NCBI GenBank assembly: GCA_966211765.1
Contig: CBIHOV010000002.1
Coordinates: forward strand, 1 to 64,000
Source of the DNA: Paraflavitalea sp966211765
GTDB taxonomy: Bacteria > Bacteroidota > Bacteroidia > Chitinophagales > Chitinophagaceae
DNA: 64,000 nt
Reading direction: 5' to 3'
Shown: positions 34,834 to 43,342 of the stretch, in pieces
Layout: each line of letters opens with the position of its first letter
How positions within the stretch are numbered: position 1 is the first letter of the stretch
Program-made: the position numbers and the translations under genes
The notes under the pieces: generated by a model
What the model was told of the DNA's origin: nothing
The model's input: only the letters and a program-made list of their open reading frames with translations
Database searches by the model: none

Positions 34834-37749
34834 ATGAGATTGCTGCTATTGCCGCTTTTATCCCTATTCTTTTGTTCGGCAAAGGCCCAAAACACCATCG
34901 GTTTTCCGGACATTATTAATTACCCTAAAGAAGAATACCGGGGAGGTGGTCAGAATTGGGACCTGGCCATCGACAGCCGCGGGATCATGTACTTTGCCAA
35001 TACCGAAGGCCTGCTCACCTTCGACGGGCAGTTCTGGAAACTCTATCCTATTGCCAATCATACCCGGTTGCGCTCCGTAAAAGTGGACAAGCGGGGTTAT
35101 ATATATGCCGGCGCTCAGGATGAGCTGGGGTATTACTTCCCCGATCACACCGGTACTCTTCAATATCACTCCCTCAAGCACCTGCTGCCACCCGACAGAA
35201 AAGAAGTGGCCGATGTATGGGATATAGAACTTTATGAAGATGCTGTTTTCTACCGCGTTTTCAACATGATAGTGGAGTACAGGGATGGACGTATGAAAGT
35301 GTATCCGGCGCCCAGGGAGTGGCGAAAGCTCATTAAAACCAACAAAGGCCTGTATGCCCAGGATTTGCGTGACGGACTGATGAAGTACGAACAGGGACAT
35401 TGGAAAGCCATTTCCACCAACATAACCCTCCAGGATATGCTGGTGAATGGTTTGCTGGAAGATGAAAAAGGTTCGCTCCTGATCGCTACCCATAAGAACG
35501 GCTTGTTTACTATTGACGGTAACCAGTTGATACCCAGGAAAACAGAAGCTGATGGCATTTTTAAGGCCAGTCGCATTTTTAGTGCCATTGCGTTGAACGA
35601 CACGGAGATGGCGGTAGGAACCACTGCAGATGGGTGTTATATACTGAACAAAGCCACGGGAAAGATCATCCAGCATTTCAGCATGGAGGAAGGTTTGCAG
35701 AACAACAATATACTCCGGCTCTTCGCCGATGACCGGCAAAACATCTGGCTGGCCCTGGACAATGGGATAGATTTTATCCGCTACAATACTTTTATTAAGC
35801 AAATCTATCCCGATAAAAAGAACATGCTTACAACCTATGCTGCCCAGGTATTTGATAATAAACTCTTTGTGGGCACTTCCGATGGACTGTACAGCACTCC
35901 CGTATGCAGCACCAGTGATTTCAGTTTTTCCAAAAACCACTTTCAGCAGGTAAATAATAGCAAGGGGCAGGTATGGAATCTCTCTGTGATCAATAACCAG
36001 TTATTGATGGGGCATCATGAAGGCAGTTTTCTGATCAATAAGGACAATGCTTCACAATTGATGTCGGAGAAAGGCTGCTGGCTTTATAAGCCTTATAGCT
36101 CTTCCTCATCGCCTTACAATGTAGTGATCGGAGCTTATAATGGCTTGTATGGTGTACAGGCCGGTGTACAGGGATTTTCGGCCCCTGCCCATTTTGATGG
36201 ATTGAAAGAATCCCTCCGGTTCCTGGCGGTGGACAATGATGATACTATTTGGGCATCACATCCTTACCGCGGCATTTATAAAATAAGCCTGCCGGGTGAT
36301 TCCCTTCATTACACGTTGTATACCAGCAAGGATGGGCTGCCATCTGATTATGATAACTTTGTTTTCCGGATCAGAAACCGGATCGTAATAGCTACCCGCC
36401 ATGGCATCTATGAATACGACCAAGGCACCAATCGCTTTGTGAAATCGGCCCTCCTGTTTTCGGTGCTCGGAGATATGGCTGTGCAATTCCTGACAGAGGA
36501 TGCGAATGGCAATATCTGGTTTACTTCCAACCGGCGCCCGGGCATCATTGATTTTCATAAACCCTCCGATCCCCACCCTTTTTCTATTGTCAACTTTCCC
36601 GAATTACAGCAGAAGATCGTAAATGGTTTTGAATTCATTTATCCTTATGATGATGAAAACATCTTCCTGGCGGCAGAAAAAGGATTGTACCACCTGAACT
36701 ATCGTAAGTATGTTCAATCGGCAGCTGGTCCCGCCATAGCTATAGGCACTGTAAAAGCGATAGGCAAATCAGATAGCTTGCTCTTTGGCGGTTATTTTGC
36801 CAACGACAGCATGCTGATGCCGGTACAGGCCCACAATAGCTCTGCGCAGCTGCCCCATGGTTTCAATGATTTTCATTTTGAATACGCCTCCCCCGCTTAT
36901 GACCAGGGCAGTAGTATTGAATACAGTTACCGCCTCATAGGATTCAACAATACCTGGAGCGAATGGACAGCCAAAACAGAAAAGGAATATACCAACCTCC
37001 CCTATGGCAATTACACTTTTGCGGTCAAAGCCCGGAATAACCTCGGCATTGAATCAGCTGAAGGCAAATACAGCTTTACTATTCTGCCCGCTTTTTATCA
37101 GACGAATGTGGCCAAGGCTATTTATACCTTGCTCTTGATCAGTTTGCTTTACTTATTGTACAGGAGGCAGAAGCAGAAATTCGCCCACCAGCAGCAAAAA
37201 TATCAGCAGAAACAGGAACACCTGATCTCGCTGCACCAGCTGGAGCTGGAAAGGAATGAAAAAGAACTGATCAAAGTACAGAATGATAAACTGGCCTCTG
37301 ATGTCAATTTCAAGAACCGGGAGCTGGCTACGGTAACCATGCACCTCGTCGATCGGGGCCGGGTACTCTCCAATATCAAGGAAGTACTCAATACTACCAT
37401 TAAAAAGCTGGAGCCTATGGTTACCCAGGATCATTTTAAAAGGGTAATGCGGTTGTTTGAGGAAGCAGAGAACAATGATGAGGACTGGGAACATTTCTCC
37501 CGCCATTTTGATGAGGTACACAGCAATTTCCTGGCACGGGTAAAGAAGCATTTCCCCTCTCTCACCACTACCGATCTAAAGTTGTGCGCCTACCTGCATA
37601 TTGATCTAACCTCCAAAGAGATCGCCCAGCTATTGGGCATATCCGTTCGCGGTGTGGAAACCAGCCGCTACCGCTTACGGCGCAAGCTGGCTATTCCCGG
37701 CGAGGTATCACTCAATGCTTATTTATTGGAGGCGATAGAGGTGAAATGA
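34834..37749 (+). CDS. membrane-spanning sensor-regulator: beta-propeller, Y_Y_Y domain, LuxR-type HTH
   Basis: 971 residues from the ATG at 34834, which gives a signal peptide (MRLLLLPLLSLFFCSAKAQ); the frame is open further upstream but runs antisense to susC. Residues ~25-690 contain two-component-regulator propeller repeats (LAIDSRGIMYFANTEGLLTF, NGLLEDEKGSLLIATHKNGL). A Y_Y_Y domain lies near 700-770 (IEYSYRLIGFNNTWSEW). One membrane helix lies near 775-793. A coiled coil (~795-850) and a C-terminal LuxR/GerE-like HTH (DLTSKEIAQLLGISVRGVE) follow. There is no histidine kinase domain, so it should sense periplasmic glycan and bind DNA itself. It is divergent from susC of PUL 2, its likely target. 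Confidence 0.87.
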   Translation: MRLLLLPLLSLFFCSAKAQNTIGFPDIINYPKEEYRGGGQNWDLAIDSRGIMYFANTEGLLTFDGQFWKLYPIANHTRLRSVKVDKRGYIYAGAQDELGYYFPDHTGTLQYHSLKHLLPPDRKEVADVWDIELYEDAVFYRVFNMIVEYRDGRMKVYPAPREWRKLIKTNKGLYAQDLRDGLMKYEQGHWKAISTNITLQDMLVNGLLEDEKGSLLIATHKNGLFTIDGNQLIPRKTEADGIFKASRIFSAIALNDTEMAVGTTADGCYILNKATGKIIQHFSMEEGLQNNNILRLFADDRQNIWLALDNGIDFIRYNTFIKQIYPDKKNMLTTYAAQVFDNKLFVGTSDGLYSTPVCSTSDFSFSKNHFQQVNNSKGQVWNLSVINNQLLMGHHEGSFLINKDNASQLMSEKGCWLYKPYSSSSSPYNVVIGAYNGLYGVQAGVQGFSAPAHFDGLKESLRFLAVDNDDTIWASHPYRGIYKISLPGDSLHYTLYTSKDGLPSDYDNFVFRIRNRIVIATRHGIYEYDQGTNRFVKSALLFSVLGDMAVQFLTEDANGNIWFTSNRRPGIIDFHKPSDPHPFSIVNFPELQQKIVNGFEFIYPYDDENIFLAAEKGLYHLNYRKYVQSAAGPAIAIGTVKAIGKSDSLLFGGYFANDSMLMPVQAHNSSAQLPHGFNDFHFEYASPAYDQGSSIEYSYRLIGFNNTWSEWTAKTEKEYTNLPYGNYTFAVKARNNLGIESAEGKYSFTILPAFYQTNVAKAIYTLLLISLLYLLYRRQKQKFAHQQQKYQQKQEHLISLHQLELERNEKELIKVQNDKLASDVNFKNRELATVTMHLVDRGRVLSNIKEVLNTTIKKLEPMVTQDHFKRVMRLFEEAENNDEDWEHFSRHFDEVHSNFLARVKKHFPSLTTTDLKLCAYLHIDLTSKEIAQLLGISVRGVETSRYRLRRKLAIPGEVSLNAYLLEAIEVK

Positions 37750-37777
37750 AGCTTGTTGATGTGAACAAATACAAAAC

Positions 37778-38986
37778 TTATTCAATAATTTTTTTTATCG
37801 CCGCTTTGGAGGGTAGATATAACTTATACTCTTTAGCAAAAATTGTATTATTCTTTTCAGGCAGCGTGATTTCCACAATTGCATCACTTTTATCTTTGCA
37901 AATAATGATCCCGATCGTTGGCTTCTCTGATTTATCTTTTACGAATCGATCGTAATAATTTACATACATCTGCATCTGGCCAATATCCTGATGTTTCAGT
38001 TTTCCTATTTTCAGATCAATTAAAATAAAACATCTCAAAAGGCGATTGTACAACACCAGATCTACATAAAAATCTTCTTCGTCTAAAGAAAATCTAACCT
38101 GACGTCCCTGATACAAAAAACCTTTTCCCATCTCCAGCAAAAAATGTTCAATTTTATTAATAATGGCAGTTTCTAAGTCTGATTCGGTATAACTCCCCTT
38201 TTCTTCTAACCCTAAAAACTCCAACACATAAGGTGACTTCAATACGTCCTCAGGTTGCACAACTACTTGCCCTTTTCTGGCTAGCTCTTTGATTTTCTTT
38301 TTATTTTTGCTCAAAGCCAATCGTTCAAAGAATCCACTATTGATTTGACGTTGTAATTCCCGAACACTCCAGTTGCACTGTACAGCTTCAATTTCATAAA
38401 AAGATTGTTCGTCCTTGTCTTTAATTCTACATAATGAAATATAGTGCGACCAGGACAAAGGAAACACTTCTGCTACAACGGTCTTGGGAATTGTCACGGG
38501 CTTTAACTTTACTAAAGATTCCGCAGACAGTGTCTGCGGTTTTCGACGCCCTGGCAATTTCGCAGACACTGTCTGCGGAATTGGTATTTGCTTTTGCCGC
38601 TCTTTATAAGCTAAAAAGAAAAGCCTGATTTGCTCCAGGTTTCTTTCTGAAAAACCGTTACCAAATTTTTTACATAGCTCCCTACTAAGCAACTTAATTG
38701 TTTCCTCTCCATACGCAGCCTTAGCTTTCCCAGCTTGCTGATATTCTACTATCAGGCGCCCAAGGTGAAAATAAGTGAACACCATCAGGCTATTGGTTTG
38801 TTTTACCACCTGATATCTTGCGGATTGAAGTAAGTCAATCGCCTGATTGATCAATAAATTCTTTGCATTTTTCTTAATACCCAATTTTCTCACACTAAGT
38901 TGTTTAGTTGGAAGAGAATGTAAATACACAACACGAGATCCGTGCGCTTTGGTTGGGTGGCGGAAAGCCGAAGGAGAAGACAGCAT
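37778..38986 (-). CDS. DUF1016 / YhcG-type PD-(D/E)XK nuclease-domain protein
   Basis: 402 residues. The N-terminal domain (~40-125, LLQSARYQVVKQTNSLMVFTY) and C-terminal PDDEXK nuclease-like domain (~230-400, FYVDLVLYNRLLRCFILIDLKIGK, with Asp and the D-L-K motif visible) match the DUF1016 family. Members occur near restriction or toxin loci, but function is unproven; no partner is seen here. The linker between domains (137-156) carries two repeats of the peptide PQT(V/L)SA encoded by DNA palindromes. The first ~30 residues look unlike the family; a GTG at 38893 (VRKLGIKKN) is a possible true start. Confidence 0.85.
   Translation of the reverse strand: MLSSPSAFRHPTKAHGSRVVYLHSLPTKQLSVRKLGIKKNAKNLLINQAIDLLQSARYQVVKQTNSLMVFTYFHLGRLIVEYQQAGKAKAAYGEETIKLLSRELCKKFGNGFSERNLEQIRLFFLAYKERQKQIPIPQTVSAKLPGRRKPQTLSAESLVKLKPVTIPKTVVAEVFPLSWSHYISLCRIKDKDEQSFYEIEAVQCNWSVRELQRQINSGFFERLALSKNKKKIKELARKGQVVVQPEDVLKSPYVLEFLGLEEKGSYTESDLETAIINKIEHFLLEMGKGFLYQGRQVRFSLDEEDFYVDLVLYNRLLRCFILIDLKIGKLKHQDIGQMQMYVNYYDRFVKDKSEKPTIGIIICKDKSDAIVEITLPEKNNTIFAKEYKLYLPSKAAIKKIIE
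38521..38577. repeat. pair of palindromes inside the DUF1016 gene
   Basis: CCGCAGACAGTGTCTGCGG at 38521-38539 is a perfect 19-base palindrome around a central base. CGCAGACACTGTCTGCG at 38561-38577 is the same element with the other central base. Both are in frame and encode PQTVSA and PQTLSA on the coding strand. Because they are palindromes in phase, the opposite strand also reads QT(V/L)SA. Confidence 0.8.
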
Positions 38987-39040
38987 CAGGCTTTCCCGTT
39001 ATTATTAATTGTGACGTATCACTGGCAAATGCTGCTCAAA

Positions 39041-39048
39041 CAAATATA
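39041..39048 (-). promoter_or_regulatory. putative -7 element (TATATTTG) of the DUF1016 gene
   Basis: Exact TAnnTTTG match on the minus strand, 55 bases before the ATG at 38986. No clear -33 box. Confidence 0.45.
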
Positions 39049-39193
39049 TAATAAATTATATAAATACATCATTTAGCAATTCTCCTTTTTTCTTTAAAGG
39101 GTTCGGATACAGTTATCGCCTTGCTAGTATTTCTGATAGACTTTATCTATCGACTAATAGAAAAGGGTGATGAACCTCTATCATCTCCTACCC

Positions 39194-39201
39194 TATATTT
39201 G
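39194..39201 (+). promoter_or_regulatory. putative -7 element (TATATTTG) of ahpC
   Basis: Exact TAnnTTTG match 80 bases before the ahpC ATG at 39281. A start here would place transcription after the earlier in-frame start at 39167, supporting 39281 as the translation start. Confidence 0.5.
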
Positions 39202-39280
39202 CACCACTTTACACACACGATCAGCCTGCCTGCGAAAGTTTTATCCCTTTTTTATTGTAGTAATAAATAGCATAATCAAT

Positions 39281-39844
39281 ATGTCCAACAGAGTTATTTC
39301 CATTGGCAGCCAGTTTCCTGCCTTTAAGAAGAAAGCAGTAGTATCCATCGAAAAAGGAAAAGAGTTTTCAGAATTGACCAACGAGAGCGCCAACGGTCAG
39401 TGGACCGTGATGTTCTGGTGGCCTAAGGATTTCACCTTTGTATGCCCCACAGAAATTGCCGAATTCAACAAGAAGCACAGCGAGTTTACCGACCGCGACA
39501 CTGTACTCATCGGTGCTTCTACTGATTCTGAGTTCGTACACGCCGCCTGGAGAAGGGATCACGCAGACCTGCGCGACCTGAAATTCCCTATGCTGGCCGA
39601 TACTTCCAAATCACTGGCTGAAGAGTTGGGTATCCTCGACCAGGAAGAAAAGATCGCTTACCGCGCTACTTTCATCATCGACCCACAGGGTATTGTTCGC
39701 TGGGTAAGTGTTTACGACCTGAATGTAGGCCGCAGTGTACAGGAAGTTATCCGGGTATTGGATGCTTTACAAACTGACGAATTGTGTCCCTGCAATTGGA
39801 ATAAAGGACAGGAAACCCTGACCGCCCAGTTGAACCTGAACTAA
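39281..39844 (+). CDS. ahpC: peroxiredoxin, AhpC/TSA family
   Basis: 187 residues from the ATG at 39281. The peroxidatic Cys is in DFTFVCPTEIAEF (about residue 53). A C-terminal pair in DELCPCNWNKG supplies the resolving Cys, so this is a 2-Cys enzyme that reduces hydrogen peroxide and organic peroxides in the cytoplasm. The conserved Arg is in YRATFIIDPQGIVRW. The gene for an AhpD-like protein follows after 101 bases; no AhpF reductase is present. A terminator-like hairpin lies between them. Confidence 0.92.
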   Translation: MSNRVISIGSQFPAFKKKAVVSIEKGKEFSELTNESANGQWTVMFWWPKDFTFVCPTEIAEFNKKHSEFTDRDTVLIGASTDSEFVHAAWRRDHADLRDLKFPMLADTSKSLAEELGILDQEEKIAYRATFIIDPQGIVRWVSVYDLNVGRSVQEVIRVLDALQTDELCPCNWNKGQETLTAQLNLN

Positions 39845-39859
39845 TACATTCGCTGTGAA

Positions 39860-39902
39860 ACGTGAGAAGTAAGACGAGCAATCAGCGTCCTGCTTCTCAC
39901 GT
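39860..39902 (+). terminator. hairpin between ahpC and ahpD
   Basis: Ten-base arms ACGTGAGAAG (39860-39869) and CTTCTCACGT (39893-39902) with an inner four-base stem GACG/CGTC. It is followed only by TCTCCTTT, so it may be a leaky terminator, a processing site or an mRNA-stabilising hairpin. Confidence 0.55.
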
Positions 39903-39945
39903 TCTCCTTTCCCGGCAATCCTTTCACCATTTTACGTAAATTATT

Positions 39946-40545
39946 ATGAGCGCAACCGCTACCATACAGAACGAAACTTTTCAGAATCTCCTCAACGACC
40001 TCAATATCCCACATTACGTGCCTTCGGCCAATGCCCAGACATTGCTGCATGTAAATGCCCGCTTTATCAAGGATATTAAGATCAATACAGGCAATGTACT
40101 AAACAATAGTCAGCACCTGAACCGCAAGGAATCGCTGTTGCTGGCGTTGGCCGTCGCTATCAACGAAAAGTATGACCTCCTGAAAGAAAGCTTCACAGGC
40201 CTGGCCAAAGAAGCCGGAGCTACTGAAGAGGAAATAGCAGAGATCACTGCCTGCACCTCTTTGATGAATACCAACAATGTATTCTATCGTTTCCGCCATT
40301 TCATGGGCAAGGATTTTTACAATAACCAGCCGGCCGGCATTAAGATGAGCATCATGATGAACCCGGTACTGGGCAAAGAATTCTTTGAACTGGTGAGCCT
40401 GGTAGTATCCTCCATCAATGGCTGTGAAATGTGTGTTACTTCGCATGAACAATCTGTACTGCAGCATGGCAGCAGCGAATCGCGTGTATTTGAAGCGGTG
40501 AAGTTGGGCGCTGTGATCAAAGGGCTGATCAACGTATTGGCTTAA
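39946..40545 (+). CDS. AhpD-like alkylhydroperoxidase (carboxymuconolactone decarboxylase fold)
   Basis: 199 residues, all-helical. The catalytic CxxC-x-x-x-His signature is CEMCVTSHE (about residues 163-171), as in AhpD, which transfers electrons to AhpC. AGATEEEIAEI and the C-terminal EAVKLGAVIKGL fit the family. It should work with the peroxiredoxin encoded upstream in detoxifying peroxides. A good terminator follows. Confidence 0.88.
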   Translation: MSATATIQNETFQNLLNDLNIPHYVPSANAQTLLHVNARFIKDIKINTGNVLNNSQHLNRKESLLLALAVAINEKYDLLKESFTGLAKEAGATEEEIAEITACTSLMNTNNVFYRFRHFMGKDFYNNQPAGIKMSIMMNPVLGKEFFELVSLVVSSINGCEMCVTSHEQSVLQHGSSESRVFEAVKLGAVIKGLINVLA

Positions 40546-40587
40546 TTCCCGACAATCCCGGTCAATATAAATAACTTATTTACCATC

Positions 40588-40616
40588 AACCCGGCCAAGT
40601 GGCCGGGTTGCGTTTT
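40588..40616 (+). terminator. rho-independent terminator of the ahpC-ahpD unit
   Basis: A perfect nine-base stem AACCCGGCC/GGCCGGGTT with loop AAGT, then GCGTTTTC. It begins 43 bases after the ahpD-like stop. Confidence 0.85.
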
Positions 40617-40819
40617 CTCTGGACTTATATTAGTGAAAAAGTCATATTCAGCCTGATACCTTCTTTATTTTTTGATACATGCAACGGATGTCATACCCCC
40701 GTTGTTAACAGTAAAAGTAATTTGACACTTTACACTGTAAAAGCGGCCAGCTCACCACCCTCCCGGTCCATTAAGTGAATCCACCACATTTTAATTGTAG
40801 TAAACACAAAACACGTCCC

Positions 40820-43330
40820 ATGAAAGGCATATGGCTGCTCCTGGCATTGGCATTACCTCAGTATGCATTGTCACAAAGTACCTTCCTTAAACTATATCCC
40901 AATTCCAATGGCTATGAATCCTTCAAGGACATGGTACAGGTTTCGGACAATGAATATGCATTCATTACGGAAACCTCCTTGTACCGGGTAGATAAAAACG
41001 GTAAGCTACTGCTGCAAAAAGACCTCAAAGAAGGGCTATCCACTTTTCTCGAATCCATAATAATAGATAATGCAGGAGACTTCTATATTGCCGCCCAGGT
41101 ATTTCCTACGGTGGCTACCCCTGAAATAGTTGTTTATAAAGTAAAAAGTACTGGTCAGGTTAAGTTCCGGAAAGTAGTGGCCACGGGTTCACCCCATAAA
41201 GCCAGGATCATAGCTACCCCTAACAACCATTTCTTTGTTACTTATATAACCTCGGGCACACAACAACGCCTCGTTGTCCACTTACTGGATGATCAGGGAA
41301 ATGAGCGCTGGAAAAGAGAACTTACTCATGACATTACCAGCGCCCTGGCAGCGCATCCCGGGCCCAATGGTGAAGCCGAATTGTTATTCATGACCCAGGG
41401 AGATAATAGAACATGGTTGGCGCAGGCAGATATAGCAGGCAAGATTACTGAAAAAGAAATACTGCTGCCACAGCAGCCAAACAAATGGCTATATACTAAT
41501 GATTTTTGCCGCACCCCGGATGGTGGCTACGCTTTTTCAGGCGAAACGATCACACCGAATTACCTGGGTGATGCATTGCTCTATAAAACCGATAAGGATG
41601 GGCGCCTCCAATGGAAGCAGGAGATCAATATAAACCGGGGTGACCGTTGTTCAGGCATGATCGTTACCAGCGATGGCTATATGTTACTGTGCAATGCAGG
41701 ATTTACTGAAGATTGGGGCAATACCATAGATGGAGACATTGTACTGATCAAAACCGACAGGCAGGGCCATGTGCAATGGAAGAAAGCACTGGGAAGCGTC
41801 AAAGCAGACTATGGCACCCGGCTATTAATTCCCGACGCAAACAGTATACTGATCGGCGGACGGGTATCCTATCCTGGCCACACCGTTGCCATACCTATGC
41901 TTTGCAAAACGGATAATCAGGGTAACCTGTCTGCCACCCTTCCCTTTCAGCCGGCACAACCAGCCACCTTTAAAAAGATAGCTGTAAACAATGATGCCCC
42001 CGTACAAAAACTGGGCAAGCTGATCCTGGCAACCGATGGAGCTTTTATAGCCGGTGCCAACTTACAGGACAAAACCGATGAACTGATCTATCCTTACATA
42101 CTGAGGACTGATAAAATGGGCCAGGCAACATGGAATAAAAAACTGACAGGCTATCCCGGCATTATCACGGCCATCACCCATACATTGGACGGCCATTATA
42201 TGGCAGTGGTGGAACAGAAAGGCTTTTTGGGTAAACTCTATACCCTGGCCAAATTCACCACCAATGGAGATACTTTGTGGACCACCAAAACAGGGTCAAC
42301 CTTGCTGCGGGATATTATTGCTGTGAGCGACGGAGGCTACCTGCTAACGGGTACGCAAGATGACGGATCATTGGCCAATTCTGATCTTGTATTGATCAAA
42401 ACGGATGCCACTGGTAAAGAATTGTGGAGAAAGAGAACAGGAATTTCCACACAGTGGGAAATGGGTCGCAGCATCAAAGAAACCCCGGAGCATGATTTTA
42501 TAATAGCCGGCAATTCACAGAAAGCCTTTGATGATGTATCTGATGCATATGTAGTAAAGGTCAATAAAGATGGCAATGTATTATGGGCAAGGACTATTGT
42601 GCCGGGCGCCGGCACCAGTGTATTGAATGATGTGGCACTTATTTCCAGCGGTGGTTATATAATGACGGGCAGTACCTCACCGCTGCTTTCCGACAAAAAA
42701 GACATACTGGTCATAAGGATGGATAAGCAGGGCGGTGTACTTTGGGAGAAAACATACGACCTGCACATTCAGGATGCAGGCCTTTCCGTGTATTATACAG
42801 CTGATGATACTGTGTTGGTTGCAGGAAGTACAGGTGAGCCCACAGCAGGAAACCTGGAGAAATATGGCTTTCTCCTGAAATTAAACAAAGATGGAATAAA
42901 GCAAAGTGTACAATATTTGGGCAAACAGGGCGTTCAGACAACCGTAGAAAAAATATTGATAGCAGGAGATAGAGTAATTCTTACAGGCAACGCGCAGGAT
43001 GAATACGGCGAAGGGCATATGTACTTTACAACAGCAGATGCCATCGCAGCCGCTCCCCCCGAAGAGCCTGTAGCCGGATCGCTGACCCTGTATCCAAATC
43101 CAACACATTCAAAAGCATTTATATCCATGAAAAGCAATTATAACGGTCCCGTCAACATCGTGTTATACAACACTAGTGGTCAACAAGTAATGGTACTGCA
43201 AAGAACCAAGACCAGTTTCGAGCTAAAGGAAGAGATCCCCTTAACCAGGCTCTCGTCCGGCATGTATTACTTCTTTATCCAACAAGGAGGTGACAAAAGC
43301 GTTAAGCGGCTTGAGATTGTAAACCGTTAA
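40820..43330 (+). CDS. secreted beta-propeller protein with T9SS type A sorting domain
   Basis: 836 residues from the ATG at 40820, giving a signal peptide (MKGIWLLLALALPQYALSQ). Residues ~25-740 are made of repeated blades with the pattern GGY, then ILIKTD or VLIKTD, GxLxWKK (for example TPDGGYAFSGETITP and DIVLIKTDRQGHVQWKK), a PQQ/delta-60-like propeller. The last ~80 residues are a T9SS sorting domain (LYPNPTHSKAFISM, LSSGMYYFFIQQGG). Likely a surface or secreted binding protein; ligand unknown. It converges on the FG-GAP lipoprotein gene with a 12-base gap. Confidence 0.8.
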   Translation: MKGIWLLLALALPQYALSQSTFLKLYPNSNGYESFKDMVQVSDNEYAFITETSLYRVDKNGKLLLQKDLKEGLSTFLESIIIDNAGDFYIAAQVFPTVATPEIVVYKVKSTGQVKFRKVVATGSPHKARIIATPNNHFFVTYITSGTQQRLVVHLLDDQGNERWKRELTHDITSALAAHPGPNGEAELLFMTQGDNRTWLAQADIAGKITEKEILLPQQPNKWLYTNDFCRTPDGGYAFSGETITPNYLGDALLYKTDKDGRLQWKQEININRGDRCSGMIVTSDGYMLLCNAGFTEDWGNTIDGDIVLIKTDRQGHVQWKKALGSVKADYGTRLLIPDANSILIGGRVSYPGHTVAIPMLCKTDNQGNLSATLPFQPAQPATFKKIAVNNDAPVQKLGKLILATDGAFIAGANLQDKTDELIYPYILRTDKMGQATWNKKLTGYPGIITAITHTLDGHYMAVVEQKGFLGKLYTLAKFTTNGDTLWTTKTGSTLLRDIIAVSDGGYLLTGTQDDGSLANSDLVLIKTDATGKELWRKRTGISTQWEMGRSIKETPEHDFIIAGNSQKAFDDVSDAYVVKVNKDGNVLWARTIVPGAGTSVLNDVALISSGGYIMTGSTSPLLSDKKDILVIRMDKQGGVLWEKTYDLHIQDAGLSVYYTADDTVLVAGSTGEPTAGNLEKYGFLLKLNKDGIKQSVQYLGKQGVQTTVEKILIAGDRVILTGNAQDEYGEGHMYFTTADAIAAAPPEEPVAGSLTLYPNPTHSKAFISMKSNYNGPVNIVLYNTSGQQVMVLQRTKTSFELKEEIPLTRLSSGMYYFFIQQGGDKSVKRLEIVNR

Positions 43331-43342
43331 CAGGAGCCTGGT

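Noticed and set aside
34864..35940. 358-codon open frame antisense to the sensor-regulator
   Set aside because: Shadow of the propeller-coding sequence; no domain and no promoter.
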